NCBI RefSeq assembly: GCF_026410285.1
Contig: NZ_JAPMLP010000004.1
Span: 468,036-532,035, forward strand
Origin: Sulfitobacter sp. F26169L
GTDB taxonomy: Bacteria; Pseudomonadota; Alphaproteobacteria; Rhodobacterales; Rhodobacteraceae
Reading direction: 5' to 3'
DNA: 64,000 nucleotides
Position 1 is the stretch's first letter. Each line of letters begins with the position of its first letter. A program made the translations under genes and the position numbers. This document shows, one piece after another, positions 19,057 through 28,578 of this stretch. Below the pieces are notes generated by a model. That model did not search any database. It saw only the letters and a list, made by a program, of their open reading frames with translations, and had not been told where the DNA came from.

Positions 19057-19728
19057 ATGTTTGGAATAGGATTCAAGTCAAAACCACCTGCGCACCGCGC
19101 TGTTGAAATGTCCGGTGCTTACGACGGTGGTATTGCAACGCTTAGCCATGGATTGATGGTTGGCACACGGGTTGCTAGCAACTTGGGGTGGCGCGCCATT
19201 GATGCGCTGGCCGTGGGTGACAAGGTGCTTACATTCGATCACGGCATGCAGGAGATCACCGAAATCCGCCGCGCCCACGTGTGGCTTGATGCGCCGGGCA
19301 CGTCCGAAACCTTTTGGCCGGTGATCATTCCGGTGGACGCGCTGGGTAACCGTGAAGAGCTGGTTTTGCTACCCGATCAGGGGGTGATGGTTGAGAGCGA
19401 TGCGGCACAGGACATGCACGGCGATCCATTTGCAATCCTCACTGCACACAGCCTTGTTGGTCTGCGGGGCATCCGCCGCCGCCAACCTTTGCAGCGGGTC
19501 GAGTTGATTGCAGTCTACTTTGCTGACGAAGAAGTGATCTATGCCGAAGGCGGCGCGCTGATCCATTGTCCACGCGACATGTCCACACTGGACAAATTTC
19601 TCGAAGCGGGCACAGCTTCCTATAGCGTGCTGAGCGGTGAGCAAGCCGAAGAACTGGTCGACATGATGTATTTCGAAGATCAGATGATGGTGCCTGCAAC
19701 GGCTGCCGATCAATTCTCGGCCATCTGA
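19057..19728 (+). CDS. Hint (hedgehog/intein-type) domain protein, lacking the nucleophile cysteine
   Basis: A 223-residue protein whose whole length is close to a Rhodobacteraceae Hint_2 domain: GLMVGTRVASNLGWRAIDAL, AVGDKVLTFDHGMQEI, then a GN-x-EELVLLPDQGVMV strand pair, and ending in VELIAVYFADEEVIYAEGG. In self-cleaving Hint domains the first block starts with Cys just before the G-T; here that position is not Cys, so autoprocessing looks impossible. In related proteins the domain follows calcium-binding repeats; here it stands alone. The start is uncertain: ATG 19057 has AGGGG at good spacing, while ATG 19015 and 19048 are in frame. No function can be assigned. Confidence 0.75.
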   Translation: MFGIGFKSKPPAHRAVEMSGAYDGGIATLSHGLMVGTRVASNLGWRAIDALAVGDKVLTFDHGMQEITEIRRAHVWLDAPGTSETFWPVIIPVDALGNREELVLLPDQGVMVESDAAQDMHGDPFAILTAHSLVGLRGIRRRQPLQRVELIAVYFADEEVIYAEGGALIHCPRDMSTLDKFLEAGTASYSVLSGEQAEELVDMMYFEDQMMVPATAADQFSAI

Positions 19729-19785
19729 CGGCAACAAATCGGCGTATCGATGCGCCGACATTAATCAACCATCCCCGTGGTGTAA

Positions 19786-19809
19786 AAGGGGTCGCCTCGG
19801 CGGCCCCTT
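19786..19809 (+). terminator. terminator after the Hint gene
   Basis: Stem AAGGGGTCGCC (19786-19796) with GGCGGCCCCTT (19799-19809), one G-T pair, very short loop. Followed by TTATT rather than a long T run, so strength is moderate. Confidence 0.6.
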
Positions 19810-19861
19810 ATTGCGTTCAAGTTTGTACAGGCATTTCGATACTGAGAGTATCGGCAAGAAT

Positions 19862-19885
19862 AAGGGGCGCCGGAGCGCCCCCTTT
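19862..19885 (-). terminator. terminator of the fadA-fadB transcript
   Basis: Stem GGGGCGC (19864-19870) with GCGCCCC (19875-19881), tetraloop CGGA on the plus strand, followed on the minus strand by TTATTC. It lies 24-47 bp after the stop codon of the beta-oxidation gene at 19909. Confidence 0.65.
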
Positions 19886-19908
19886 CAGCTTTCGTATAGA
19901 GCTCTGGA

Positions 19909-22116
19909 TCAGGCCTCGCTGGCAGCAGCTTCCTTACCGAAGCGCCCGTAGAAAGACTGGTTCTTTTCTGCCATTTCGCGCAGCAGATCAGGGCATTTGA
20001 ACCGCTCGCCGAATTGTGCTTCCAGCTGGTCGCATCGCTCGGCTGCGTAGGGTGTGCCGATCATATCGAGCCAGGAGAACGGCCCGCCGGACCACGGCGC
20101 AAAGCCCCAGCCAAGGATCGCGCCCACATCGCCTTCGCGGATGTCCATCAATACGCCTTCTTCCAGCGCGCGCACCGCTTCCAGCACCTGAACAAACATC
20201 AGACGATCCTGAACGTCTTGCAATTCGGGCTGCTCTTCCGCCAATGGATATTTATCCTGCAAGCCTTTCCAGTACCCCAGACGTTTGCCTTTTTCGTCGT
20301 AGTCAAAATAGCCCGCTTTGGTTTTACGGCCCAGACGGCCCTTTTCTTCCAGCCAGACAATCAGATCATCCGCCTCGGACGCGGGATAGGCGTTGCCCAT
20401 CGCGGCCTTGGTCGCGCGCATGATTTTGGTGGCCAGATCGACAGAAGTCTCATCGCCCAACTGCACAGGACCCACAGGAAAGCCCAGCATTTGTGCGGCT
20501 TGGTCGATGTACCAAGGCGCAACGCCTTCGGTGATCATGCGGTTTGCCTCGCCACCGTAGGGGATGATGCAGCGGTTGGCGTAAAAGAACCGCGCATCGT
20601 TGACCACGATCGGCGTCTTGCGGATCTGGCGCACGTAATCCAGCGCTTTTGCCACCGCGCGATCACCGGTATTCGCGCCCTTGATGATCTCGACCAGCAA
20701 CATCCGCTCTACCGGGCTGAAGAAGTGGATGCCGATGAACTGCTCCTGACGGCTGCTGGCTTTGGCCAGCTCGGTGATCGGCAGGGTAGAGGTGTTGGAG
20801 GCAAAAATGCAATCCTCGGGGATTACCGCCTCTACCTTTTTGGTCATTTCCGCCTTCACTTTCGGGTCCTCGAACACCGCCTCGATGATTAGATCACAGC
20901 CTTTCAGTGCGTCCAGATCAGGAGTTGCCGTGATGCGCGACAGCAGCGCTTCCTTCTTTTCCTCGGTAGCCTTTTTGCGGGCAATGCCTTTGTCCATGTA
21001 GTTTGCCGAATATGCCTTGCCCTTGTCTGCCGCTTCTTGGTCACGGTCGATCAAAACCACTTCGATGCCAGCCTGTGCAGACACCAGCGCGATGCCAGCC
21101 CCCATCATGCCGGCCCCCAAAACGCCCAGCTTTTTCACACGCTGATCGGGGATACCTTCGGGGCGTACAGCGCCTTTTTCTAGCGCTTCCTTGTTCAGGA
21201 AAAGCGAGCGGATCATTGCGGCAGATGTCGGGTTCATCAGGATGGAGGTGAACCAGCGTGCCTCAACCTTCAGCGCGGTGTCAAACGGTACAAGCGCGCC
21301 TTCATAAACAGCTGACAACAATGCTTTGGCTGCGGGGAACGCGCCCTTTGTCTTGCCGTTAACCATGGCGGAGGCGCCCACAAACGTCATGAAACCTGCG
21401 GGGTGGTAGGGCGTGCCGCCGGGCATTTTATATCCCTTGGCATCCCACGGCTTCACGATATCGCTGTCCTTGGCGGACAGCACCCAAGCGCGCGCATCTG
21501 CCATCGGATCATCGCTGACCTCGTGTATGATCCCCGCCTTTTTCGCAGCATCAGGGGCCAACATCTTGCCTTCCAGCAACAGTGGGGATGCGGCCATCGC
21601 ACCCAGCATCCGTACCAGACGGGTTGTCCCGCCGGCACCGGGGAAGATGCCAACCTGAATTTCGGGCAGACCGATACGGGCTTTGGGGTTGTTGGCAACG
21701 AAGATGCGGTGCGTTGCAAGCGGTAGCTCCAGCCCGATGCCAGCGGCGGTGCCGGGCAGGACGGCGGCGACAGGCTTGCCACCCTTGTTGGTCTTCGCAT
21801 CCATTCCTGCGCGCTCGATCTTGCGCAGCAGGGTGTGCATCCGCATCGTGCCTTCAAACAGACCTTTTGCCGGATCGTCCCCTGCGTCGGATTTCATCTT
21901 TGCCAGTAGGTTCAGGTCCATACCGCCGGCAAACGATCCTTCCTTGCCAGAGGTGATGATGATGCCTTTCACCGCATCATCCGCCAGTGCCTTGTCTGTC
22001 AGCGCGTCAAGCTCCTCCAGACCCTCCACAGACATCACGTTCATGGATTTCTTAGCCACGTCCCAAGTGATTGTGGCGATGCCTTCGGCATCTATGTTCA
22101 TTGTAAAATCGGTCAT
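19909..22116 (-). CDS. fadJ: multifunctional fatty-acid oxidation enzyme (enoyl-CoA hydratase / 3-hydroxyacyl-CoA dehydrogenase)
   Basis: Performs steps 2 and 3 of beta-oxidation. The 735-residue product has an N-terminal crotonase domain (about 1-190; oxyanion loop SFAGGMDLN, acid/base region LPGTAAGIGLELPLATH), then an NAD-binding HAD domain (GVLGAGMMGAGIALVSAQAG near 320) and C-terminal HAD domains with FIGIHFFSPVERM. I begin at ATG 22116 (MTDFTMNIDAEGIATI) behind AGGAACG; 31 extra codons upstream are unlike the family. It lies downstream of fadA on the minus strand with 204 bp between them. FadB and FadJ are hard to separate here, so the symbol is tentative. Confidence 0.92.
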   Translation of the reverse strand: MTDFTMNIDAEGIATITWDVAKKSMNVMSVEGLEELDALTDKALADDAVKGIIITSGKEGSFAGGMDLNLLAKMKSDAGDDPAKGLFEGTMRMHTLLRKIERAGMDAKTNKGGKPVAAVLPGTAAGIGLELPLATHRIFVANNPKARIGLPEIQVGIFPGAGGTTRLVRMLGAMAASPLLLEGKMLAPDAAKKAGIIHEVSDDPMADARAWVLSAKDSDIVKPWDAKGYKMPGGTPYHPAGFMTFVGASAMVNGKTKGAFPAAKALLSAVYEGALVPFDTALKVEARWFTSILMNPTSAAMIRSLFLNKEALEKGAVRPEGIPDQRVKKLGVLGAGMMGAGIALVSAQAGIEVVLIDRDQEAADKGKAYSANYMDKGIARKKATEEKKEALLSRITATPDLDALKGCDLIIEAVFEDPKVKAEMTKKVEAVIPEDCIFASNTSTLPITELAKASSRQEQFIGIHFFSPVERMLLVEIIKGANTGDRAVAKALDYVRQIRKTPIVVNDARFFYANRCIIPYGGEANRMITEGVAPWYIDQAAQMLGFPVGPVQLGDETSVDLATKIMRATKAAMGNAYPASEADDLIVWLEEKGRLGRKTKAGYFDYDEKGKRLGYWKGLQDKYPLAEEQPELQDVQDRLMFVQVLEAVRALEEGVLMDIREGDVGAILGWGFAPWSGGPFSWLDMIGTPYAAERCDQLEAQFGERFKCPDLLREMAEKNQSFYGRFGKEAAASEA

Positions 22117-22320
22117 TTTGCGTTCCTGATTTTGTATTTTCAGTTTCGGCCGAACCGTTAGGTCCAGCGTCTGTCTATCCGTTGTCGGGTGGGCGACGGT
22201 GTGCGTCACAAAGAAGTTGATGCAGCGGTAGAACAGATCGCAAACCTGCCGGGGAAACGCCCATCTGCGCCGATCCTTGGGTAAGTTTGCAATCCGTCAT
22301 ATTCAGCACCTGATATTTGC

Positions 22321-23532
22321 TTACATCCGTTCGATGATTGTTGCGGCACCCATGCCCGAAGCGATGCAAAGCGTGGCAAGGCCGACCTCTTTGTCAGCGC
22401 GCTCAAGCTCATCCAGCAGGGTGCCGATGATCATCGCACCGGTCGCACCCAGCGGGTGACCCATGGCGATGGAGCCGCCGTTTACGTTGACCTTGTCGTG
22501 GTCCACATCAAACGCCTGCATAAACCGCATGACAACGCTGGCGAATGCTTCGTTAACTTCGAACAGGTCGATGTCCTTGATATCCATACCGTTATCGGCA
22601 AGGATTTTTTCGGTTACGGGTACAGGACCGGTCAGCATGATGGTCGGGTCGGTGCCGATCTTGGCAGTGGCACGGATGCGTGCGCGTGGCTTCAGGCCAT
22701 ATTTCTCACCGAATTCCTTGTTGCCGATCAGGACCGCAGCCGCACCATCAACAATACCCGAGGAGTTGCCGGCGTGGTGGATATGGTTAATCTTTTCCAG
22801 ATGCGGATACTTCAACAGCGCAACCTTATCGAAACCGGGCATGACTTCGCCCATCTGCTGGAAGGCAGGATTCAACGCGCCAAGAGATTGCATATCGGTC
22901 TGCGGGCGCATGTATTCGTCATGGCTTAGAATTTCGAGCCCGTTTTGGTCGCGGACCGTGATTACCGACTTATCGAAACGCCCTTCGTCCCACGCCTTTT
23001 TGGCGCGCTGCTGTGAAGCAATGGCAAGCGCATCTGCCTCATCACGGGTAAATCCGTACTCGGTGGCTATGATATCGGCCGAGATACCTTGGGGAACAAA
23101 ATACTGGTCCATCGCAAGTGACGGATCAACGGCGATAGCTGCCCCATCGCTGCCCATGGCTACGCGACCCATCATTTCGACACCGCCAGCAATATAGGCC
23201 ATCCCTGCGCCGCCACGGATTTGATTGGCGGCAAGGTTCACAGCTTCCATGCCGGAAGCGCAAAACCGGTTGATCGCAAGGCCGGGGATACGCTCGTCCA
23301 GATCGGATGCCAGCACGGCAGAGCGTGCGAGACAGCCACCTTGTTCCATTACCTGGGTAACATTACCCCAGATCACATCTTCAACAGCGTGACCATCAAG
23401 GTTGTTGCGCTCTTTCACAGCGTTGAGCGTGAGCGCGGACAGGCGCAGCGACGTCAACTCGTGAAGAGCGCCGTCTTTGCGGCCCTTTCCGCGCGGTGTG
23501 CGCAGGGCGTCATAGATATATGCTTCGGTCAT
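22321..23532 (-). CDS. fadA: acetyl-CoA C-acyltransferase (thiolase)
   Basis: Last step of beta-oxidation: thiolytic cleavage of 3-ketoacyl-CoA. The 403-residue product starts [17 protein letters not shown]. The acyl-accepting Cys is in [10 protein letters not shown], the His blocks are NEAFASV and GHPLGATGA, and the second catalytic Cys is in CIASGMGA, so all four thiolase signatures are present. It precedes fadJ in the same direction and probably shares its transcript. The start follows AGGAGGCC. Confidence 0.95.
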   Translation of the reverse strand: MTEAYIYDALRTPRGKGRKDGALHELTSLRLSALTLNAVKERNNLDGHAVEDVIWGNVTQVMEQGGCLARSAVLASDLDERIPGLAINRFCASGMEAVNLAANQIRGGAGMAYIAGGVEMMGRVAMGSDGAAIAVDPSLAMDQYFVPQGISADIIATEYGFTRDEADALAIASQQRAKKAWDEGRFDKSVITVRDQNGLEILSHDEYMRPQTDMQSLGALNPAFQQMGEVMPGFDKVALLKYPHLEKINHIHHAGNSSGIVDGAAAVLIGNKEFGEKYGLKPRARIRATAKIGTDPTIMLTGPVPVTEKILADNGMDIKDIDLFEVNEAFASVVMRFMQAFDVDHDKVNVNGGSIAMGHPLGATGAMIIGTLLDELERADKEVGLATLCIASGMGAATIIERM

Positions 23533-23611
23533 AGTGTGGCCTCCTGTAGGTGGTATTCAAAATCTGTTTCTTGGCGTGCATTGGCTTTTCGCTACCAAGC
23601 ACAGGATTGGG

Positions 23612-24250
23612 TCATCCGCGATCCGCAGGGGAGCCCGGCATTAAATCATAAGGCGATTTCCATCCCTCGGTGCGCGACAAGCGGTCAAGCCATGCGTCAA
23701 TGTGGGGATACGCACTACGTTCGAACCCGAAAGGTTCGGGATAGTAAAGATAGCCGCAACAGCTGAGATCGGCATTGGTGATGCTATCCCCGACAATCCA
23801 TTCGCGATCTTCAAGGTGACTGTCCAGAAGATCAAAGGCTGCTTTCAGTCGCCCCTGATTGAACCCGATCACCTCTTTTGGTTGTTTGTCTGCCGGCAGA
23901 AAATTCATCAAAAAACGCGTCATGCCAGCCATGGAGCTGAGCTTGTGATTGTCCCACAAAACCCAGCGCAAGATTTCGCGCCGCTCGGACGCGTTCTTAC
24001 CGCCAAACTTACCCGATTTCTCAGAAATATAGTCCTGAATGACGCCGGATTGGGTAAGCGTGACATCTCCGTCCACCATCACGGGCACTTCGCCCATCGC
24101 ATTCATCTTGCTTCGGTAGTCGGTAGTGCGGGTTTCGCCGCCAAAAAAGTCTACCTTGACAGGTTCCCAAGCCAAACCGGATAGCTCGAGAGCCAGCGCG
24201 GCCTTGTACGCGTTACCGCTTTCGCCAAAACAATAGAGTTTTATCGTCAT
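23612..24250 (-). CDS. glutathione S-transferase family protein
   Basis: A 212-residue cytosolic GST-fold protein: N-terminal thioredoxin-like part (MTIKLYCFGESGNAYKAALA), the glutathione-binding turn GEVPVMVDGDVTLTQS with cis-Pro and Ser, then an all-helical C-terminal domain ending WKSPYDLM. Substrate not predictable. It is the first gene of the minus-strand run GST-fadA-fadJ with 79 bp to fadA, so it may be expressed with beta-oxidation. Normal length; no anomaly. Confidence 0.88.
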   Translation of the reverse strand: MTIKLYCFGESGNAYKAALALELSGLAWEPVKVDFFGGETRTTDYRSKMNAMGEVPVMVDGDVTLTQSGVIQDYISEKSGKFGGKNASERREILRWVLWDNHKLSSMAGMTRFLMNFLPADKQPKEVIGFNQGRLKAAFDLLDSHLEDREWIVGDSITNADLSCCGYLYYPEPFGFERSAYPHIDAWLDRLSRTEGWKSPYDLMPGSPADRG

Positions 24251-24418
24251 ATCATCGCTCCTGTTGCTACTGTAACTGCTGACGGAAAGCGGACGGGGCC
24301 GCCTGGATTCGGAGAAGAAACAAAACCAGGCTTGCCCGATACGGAATTGAATTTATCAGCCTCAATTTTTATCATTTTACCCTCTAGTTCCTTCTTCGTT
24401 TTTTCCAGGCGATGGGAG

Positions 24419-25224
24419 TTACAGATCGCGGGCTATCAGTTCTTTCGTGATTTCGCTGGTGCCGCCATAAATGCGCTGCTCCCCGCTTCGGCCCACATTA
24501 CGCCAATGGCGTACTCTTGCATAAAGCCGTAACCTCCGTGAAGTTGGAGACATTCGTCAAGCACTTCGCCTTGGGTATCGGTGAGCCAGTAATTAGCTAT
24601 GGCCGCACGATTTACGGTTAATTCACCGCTCACATGCTCAACATCGCGCTGATCCGGAAAGGCGCGTGCAGCAGTGGTTCTCGTTTTGCATTCAGCCAGT
24701 TTGAAACGCGTGTTCTGAAGCTGTGTAAGCGGGCCGCCAAGGGCTCTGCGGGTTTTGCCGTCTTCGATCGTTCGTGAAAGCGCGTTCTCAACGGCGCCGA
24801 CCGCCTCGCAAGCGATAATCAAACGCTCTTGCGGCAATTGCCTCGTCATCTGGTAGAAACCCTTACCTTCCTCCACACCGATGATGTTCTCGGGCGGAAT
24901 TTCTCCATTGTCGAAGAACAGCTCGGAAGTGTAGGCAGTCTGCTTGTCAATCTTGGCAAGGTTGCGGCCCCGCTGAAATCCCTCGGTATCTTCTGTTTCA
25001 GCCACCATAAGGCTGACGCCACTCGATCCCTCGACGGGGATGGAAGGACAGAGCAAACCCAATGCATCCGCCTCTTGCGCCGTGCTGCGATCCATCTGAA
25101 ATTGTTCGCGCCATCTGGCAGAGTGCGGCGCGCATTCATTGTTAATGAAGTTCACCGTCGTCTCGGCAAGCATACGGTGCTCGCCCTTCATCCATGGAGA
25201 TGCTGCTTGGGAAATAGCGTTCAT
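24419..25224 (-). pseudogene. decayed acyl-CoA dehydrogenase
   Basis: The open frame (24436-25224, 262 codons) begins like a ~385-residue acyl-CoA dehydrogenase ([22 protein letters not shown]), then jumps at residue ~63-69 straight to the late beta-domain ([20 protein letters not shown]), losing about 120 residues including the FAD/TEP region. It continues with [23 protein letters not shown] and [15 protein letters not shown]. Near 24470-24492 a frameshift follows; in the other frame the true C terminus is readable ([18 protein letters not shown]) down to a TAA at 24419-24421. Internal deletion plus frameshift make function impossible. An intact dehydrogenase is 0.9 kb upstream. Confidence 0.88.
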
Positions 25225-25229
25225 GGATA

Positions 25230-25763
25230 TTACCCGACCGCCTTTGCGGTGCCCTTCGGGAGGGTCACGTCTTTGAAATCCGGATAAAGCTTGCGCATAA
25301 GTTCGATCTGGCGAGCATCATCAATCCGGATGAGATACCACTTGCCGCCATCTTCCAGTGTGAGGGTGTTGTTATTGGATTGAAGCTTGGTTCCGTCCGG
25401 TGACTGTACGATGGTCTGCGTCGGGATCAGGCCATAGGGACGACCTGAGGGTGTGGTGAGGAATTTTGCCTGATCCAGCGCCATGCCGAAAGACACAACT
25501 TTGATCTTCGAGGTCGCCTCGCGCGTCACTTTTGCCATCTCGCGGCGCAATAACTTTTCCGACACGCCGCTCTCAGCCGCAATCGCAGTGATCATACGGG
25601 GAGGCACGACATTGATGATTTCGTTTGTGTCGCCGCGTAGAAATGCGCGTTCAAAGCTGGCGATGCGCGCGGCGATATCCGCGCGGTCGTTTGCGGGCAG
25701 TGTGTAAGGTGCGGCGCAGGCCGCAATAAACATCGTTGCGGCAATCAACATAGTGCGGATCAT
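25230..25763 (-). CDS. probable lipoprotein of unknown function
   Basis: A 177-residue exported protein. The signal peptide [16 protein letters not shown] ends in a lipobox with Cys16. The mature part ([19 protein letters not shown], then IIQ-like beta segments and [13 protein letters not shown]) looks like a small NTF2-like or DUF-type fold, but I do not recognise a named family. Start at ATG 25763 is set by GAGGAGAC seven bases upstream; an in-frame start five codons earlier would swallow that site. It lies just upstream of the acyl-CoA dehydrogenase pseudogene (5 bp) on the same strand. Confidence 0.78.
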   Translation of the reverse strand: MIRTMLIAATMFIAACAAPYTLPANDRADIAARIASFERAFLRGDTNEIINVVPPRMITAIAAESGVSEKLLRREMAKVTREATSKIKVVSFGMALDQAKFLTTPSGRPYGLIPTQTIVQSPDGTKLQSNNNTLTLEDGGKWYLIRIDDARQIELMRKLYPDFKDVTLPKGTAKAVG

Positions 25764-25826
25764 ATCGGGTCTCCTCATGGAAAGTGTGCGGAAAGGTGTG
25801 CCGCGGGTCTGGTCGGCTATGCGGAG

Positions 25827-26039
25827 TTACTTTTTGCGGGCTTCCAGCTCCGAGTTGAACAAGCGGAGTCGCGCTGTCAGGTTTTCTTCGTTCATCACGG
25901 AGGAGAAATTTTCGAACAAGAACGATAGCGCCTCTCCTTCGTCCAGCCCGGCATCGGCGCTGAATTTCTTAAGACGTCGATAACCGTCTTCGGTCATAGC
26001 GACGGGAAAGCGGCGGGTCAGGCGAAAGCGTTTTGGCAC
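25827..26039 (-). CDS. small conserved-type cytosolic protein
   Basis: A 70-residue, charged protein starting with GTG (PKRFRLTRRFPVAMTEDGYRRL) behind CGGAGAGAT. The segment TEDGYRRLKKFSADAGLDEGEALSFLFENF suggests a helical, possibly ribbon-helix-helix-like fold, as in small DNA-binding or antitoxin-like proteins, but no toxin partner is adjacent. It lies downstream of the intact acyl-CoA dehydrogenase, separated by a terminator hairpin. Function unknown. Confidence 0.65.
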   Translation of the reverse strand: MPKRFRLTRRFPVAMTEDGYRRLKKFSADAGLDEGEALSFLFENFSSVMNEENLTARLRLFNSELEARKK

Positions 26040-26056
26040 ATATCTCTCCGAAATAG

Positions 26057-26081
26057 CTGGCGGGGGACTGCCCCCCGCCAG
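26057..26081 (-). terminator. terminator after the acyl-CoA dehydrogenase gene
   Basis: Ten-base-pair stem CTGGCGGGGG (26057-26066) with its complement at 26072-26081, five-base loop, followed on the minus strand by CTATTTC. It begins six bases after the stop of the gene at 26088. Confidence 0.7.
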
Positions 26082-26087
26082 ACCAAC

Positions 26088-27869
26088 CTAGAAGTTTGCC
26101 GCATCAAGCGCCATAACCGTGTCGGCACCCGATTGGATGCGCGTCAGATGCAGTGCGGTGGCAGGCAATTGGCGTGCCATGTAATAGCGTCCGGTTGCCA
26201 GCTTCGTCTCATAGAATGTGGCATCGGATGGGTCGTTTGCCAATGCTTCGCGCGCTGCAAGGCCCATTTTCGCCCACATCAGGCCAAGGCAGACGTGACC
26301 GAACAGGTGCATAAAGTCGGTTGATCCGGCCAGAGCATTGTTCGGGTTTTTCATGCCGTTTTGCATGAAGTACATGCCCGCCGCTTGCAGATCTTTTGAA
26401 GCAGCTTTCAGCGGCTCGATGAACTCCTTGTCAAATGCTTCATCCTGACCGGCGTTTTCCTTGGCAAAGGATTTCACCAGATCAAAGAAGGCCATCACGT
26501 GTTTGCCGCCGTCTTGGGCCAACTTACGACCCACCAGATCCAGGGCCTGAATGCCGTTGGCCCCTTCGTAGATCATTGCGATCCGCGCATCACGGGTGAA
26601 CTGCGACATGCCCCATTCTTCGATATAGCCATGGCCGCCATAGATTTGCTGTGCCTTAACCGTCATGTCATAGCCGACATCGGTCAGGAAACCCTTGATG
26701 ACAGGCGTCAGCAGAGACACAAGGCCGTCAGCGTCTTTGTCGCCTGAACGATGGGCTGCGTCGATCATGGTTGCGCCCCACAGAATAAACGCGCGCGCAC
26801 CTTCGGCAAATGATTTCTGATCCATCAGCGAGCGGCGGATATCAGGGTGCACAATGAGCGGATCGGCGGGCTTGTCGGGTGCTTCAGCACCGGTCACCGC
26901 GCGGCCTTGAAGGCGATCATGCGCATAGGTCAGCGCGTTTTGGTAAGCGACTTCGGCCTGAGCCAGGCCTTGCATGCCAACGCCAAGACGGGCTTCGTTC
27001 ATCATGGTGAACATGGCGCGCATGCCTTTATGCTCCTCACCCAGCAGGTAGCCTGTGGCTTCGTCATAGTTCATCACACAAGTGGAGTTGCCGTGGATGC
27101 CCATCTTGTCTTCGATGGAACCGACAGCAACGCTGTTCCGGCTTCCTATCGCGCCGTCTTCTTCAACATTGAACTTGGGTACGATAAACAAGGACACACC
27201 CTTGATGCCTTCAGGGCCGCCTTCGATCTTGGCCAGCACCAGATGGATAATGTTGTCGGCCATGTCATGCTCGCCCGACGAGATGAAAATCTTCTGGCCG
27301 GTAATTTTATAGCTGCCATCGTCCTGTGGTACTGCTTTTGTACGCATGAGGCCCAGATCAGTACCACAATGCGGCTCTGTCAGGTTCATGGTGCCGGTCC
27401 ATTCACAGCTGACCATTTTCGGCAGATACTTGTCTTTTTGCGCGTCCGTTCCGTGCGCCAGTATCGCAGAAGCGGCACCGTGCGTCAGGCCCTGATACAT
27501 TGTGAACGCCATATTGGAGGCCGAGAACATCTCACCCACAGCCGAACCGATGACCGCTGGCATGTTCTGCCCACCGTACTGCTCTGGCATGTCCAGTCCG
27601 GGCCAGCCGCCCTCTTTGACCTTTTCAAACGCCTCTTTGAACCCTGCAGGCGTGTAAACCACACCGTTCTCCAAACGACAGCCTTCCTTGTCGCCCGTCA
27701 CGTTCAGCGGCGCGAGAACTTCGGATGTCAGTTTCCCGGCTTCCTCGAGAATAGCACCGGTAAATTCAGGCTCCAGATCGGCATAGCCGGGGGTGTCGGC
27801 CTCGGTTACTTTCAGGACATCATGCAAAACGAATTGCAGGTCTTTTGTCGGGGGGGTGTAGGTTGGCAT
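26088..27869 (-). CDS. long-form acyl-CoA dehydrogenase (DmdC/FadE-like)
   Basis: FAD-dependent alpha,beta-dehydrogenation of an acyl-CoA. At 593 residues it belongs to the long class with an extra C-terminal domain (DmdC type). Landmarks: [19 protein letters not shown] (FAD/substrate loop), [15 protein letters not shown], the active-site region [16 protein letters not shown] with catalytic Glu, and a C-terminal extension ending [14 protein letters not shown]. Relatives act on methylmercaptopropionyl-CoA or on medium and long acyl-CoAs; the substrate is not deducible. It lies 37 bp downstream of the MerR gene at 27907 and is probably co-transcribed with it, near fadA/fadJ. Confidence 0.93.
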   Translation of the reverse strand: MPTYTPPTKDLQFVLHDVLKVTEADTPGYADLEPEFTGAILEEAGKLTSEVLAPLNVTGDKEGCRLENGVVYTPAGFKEAFEKVKEGGWPGLDMPEQYGGQNMPAVIGSAVGEMFSASNMAFTMYQGLTHGAASAILAHGTDAQKDKYLPKMVSCEWTGTMNLTEPHCGTDLGLMRTKAVPQDDGSYKITGQKIFISSGEHDMADNIIHLVLAKIEGGPEGIKGVSLFIVPKFNVEEDGAIGSRNSVAVGSIEDKMGIHGNSTCVMNYDEATGYLLGEEHKGMRAMFTMMNEARLGVGMQGLAQAEVAYQNALTYAHDRLQGRAVTGAEAPDKPADPLIVHPDIRRSLMDQKSFAEGARAFILWGATMIDAAHRSGDKDADGLVSLLTPVIKGFLTDVGYDMTVKAQQIYGGHGYIEEWGMSQFTRDARIAMIYEGANGIQALDLVGRKLAQDGGKHVMAFFDLVKSFAKENAGQDEAFDKEFIEPLKAASKDLQAAGMYFMQNGMKNPNNALAGSTDFMHLFGHVCLGLMWAKMGLAAREALANDPSDATFYETKLATGRYYMARQLPATALHLTRIQSGADTVMALDAANF

Positions 27870-27906
27870 CTGGTATCTCCCAAGATCGTTTGTTCGGTTG
27901 AATGAT

Positions 27907-28305
27907 TTATCCGGCCTTACGCGGCTGGCGCAGGGTCGTGAGCATTTTCTCGACCCATTTCAATTGTTCACGCAGGTCATCAATCGCGCCGTCAATGTCG
28001 TCACGCTGCTTTATCAGGTCCTCAAGACGTTTGCCGGCGAGATCATAGCTTTGCTCAAGCTGGCTCAACTGGCCGTCGCCTTTGTAGTACAAGTCAAGAA
28101 GCTGGCGTATCTCTTCGAGCGAAAAGCCAAAGCGCTTGCCGCGGATGATTAGCTTGAGGCGCGCGCGGTCGCGTTTGGTAAAGAGACGCTTCTGCCCGAC
28201 GCGCTCGGGAAAAAGCAGCTCTTTAGCTTCGTAAAAGCGCAGTGTGCGGGGCGTGACGTCGAATGTGTCGCACATTTCACGGATTGTAAGTTTATCGTTA
28301 CTCAT
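27907..28305 (-). CDS. MerR-family regulator, probably of acyl-CoA catabolism
   Basis: A 132-residue regulator with an N-terminal winged helix-turn-helix ([21 protein letters not shown]), the MerR hinge [11 protein letters not shown] and a long C-terminal coiled coil (about 80-125). There are no metal-binding cysteines, as in the LiuR/PsrA-like group controlling branched-chain amino-acid or fatty-acid oxidation. It directly precedes the acyl-CoA dehydrogenase gene. Two matching palindromes lie 71-126 bp upstream of its start, so it likely controls itself and the dehydrogenase. It is a paralogue of the regulator at 28779. Confidence 0.88.
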   Translation of the reverse strand: MSNDKLTIREMCDTFDVTPRTLRFYEAKELLFPERVGQKRLFTKRDRARLKLIIRGKRFGFSLEEIRQLLDLYYKGDGQLSQLEQSYDLAGKRLEDLIKQRDDIDGAIDDLREQLKWVEKMLTTLRQPRKAG

Positions 28306-28578
28306 AAAATTCTCACAGGGTTACGGCACGGTGCCGGTCTGGTGGATTGTTGAAGCATATATCGCTTGATGAAGTTTACGTAGTGATACGTAACGTCAAT
28401 TTCTACAGTCGCGTTACGTGACTTAACGTCACTTGTCAGATGGAGTAGAGGCCGCAAGGAGATTTAAGGGTTCAGGATAACGATAAATGCGCGACATGGT
28501 GTCTCGCCCGTCCGAAAGACAGGTGGGCTTCGACGGTCTAGACGGTATCGCCCATTTTTACCAATCAGGAGGTTTGTA
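28306..28578. other. 273-bp regulatory gap between MerR gene and small ORF
   Basis: Apart from the operator pair, the right half (about 28490-28560) contains short complementary runs (GTC CGAAA GAC; a GCCC/GGGC pair; GTCTAGAC) that could fold into small hairpins ahead of the small gene at 28579. No ORF of note and no recognised RNA family. Confidence 0.3.
28376..28431. promoter_or_regulatory. pair of 18-bp operators, TTACGT-N6-ACGTAA/TCA
   Basis: Site 1 (28376-28393) is TTACGT AGTGAT ACGTAA, a perfect 6-bp inverted repeat with 6-base centre. Site 2 (28414-28431) is TTACGT GACTTA ACGTCA, one mismatch. The sites are 20 bp apart. Length, dyad form and position upstream of a MerR gene fit MerR-type operators. 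Confidence 0.65.

Noticed and set aside
19057..19728. Intein or self-splicing activity
   Set aside because: Nucleophile and terminal His-Asn motif are missing and there is no flanking extein.
25827..26039. Antitoxin of a toxin-antitoxin pair
   Set aside because: The small basic protein is antitoxin-like in size but no toxin-like gene is adjacent.
15475..27869. DMSP demethylation cluster
   Set aside because: No DmdA or DmdD gene is present; the ligase and dehydrogenase only belong to broad families shared with DmdB and DmdC.
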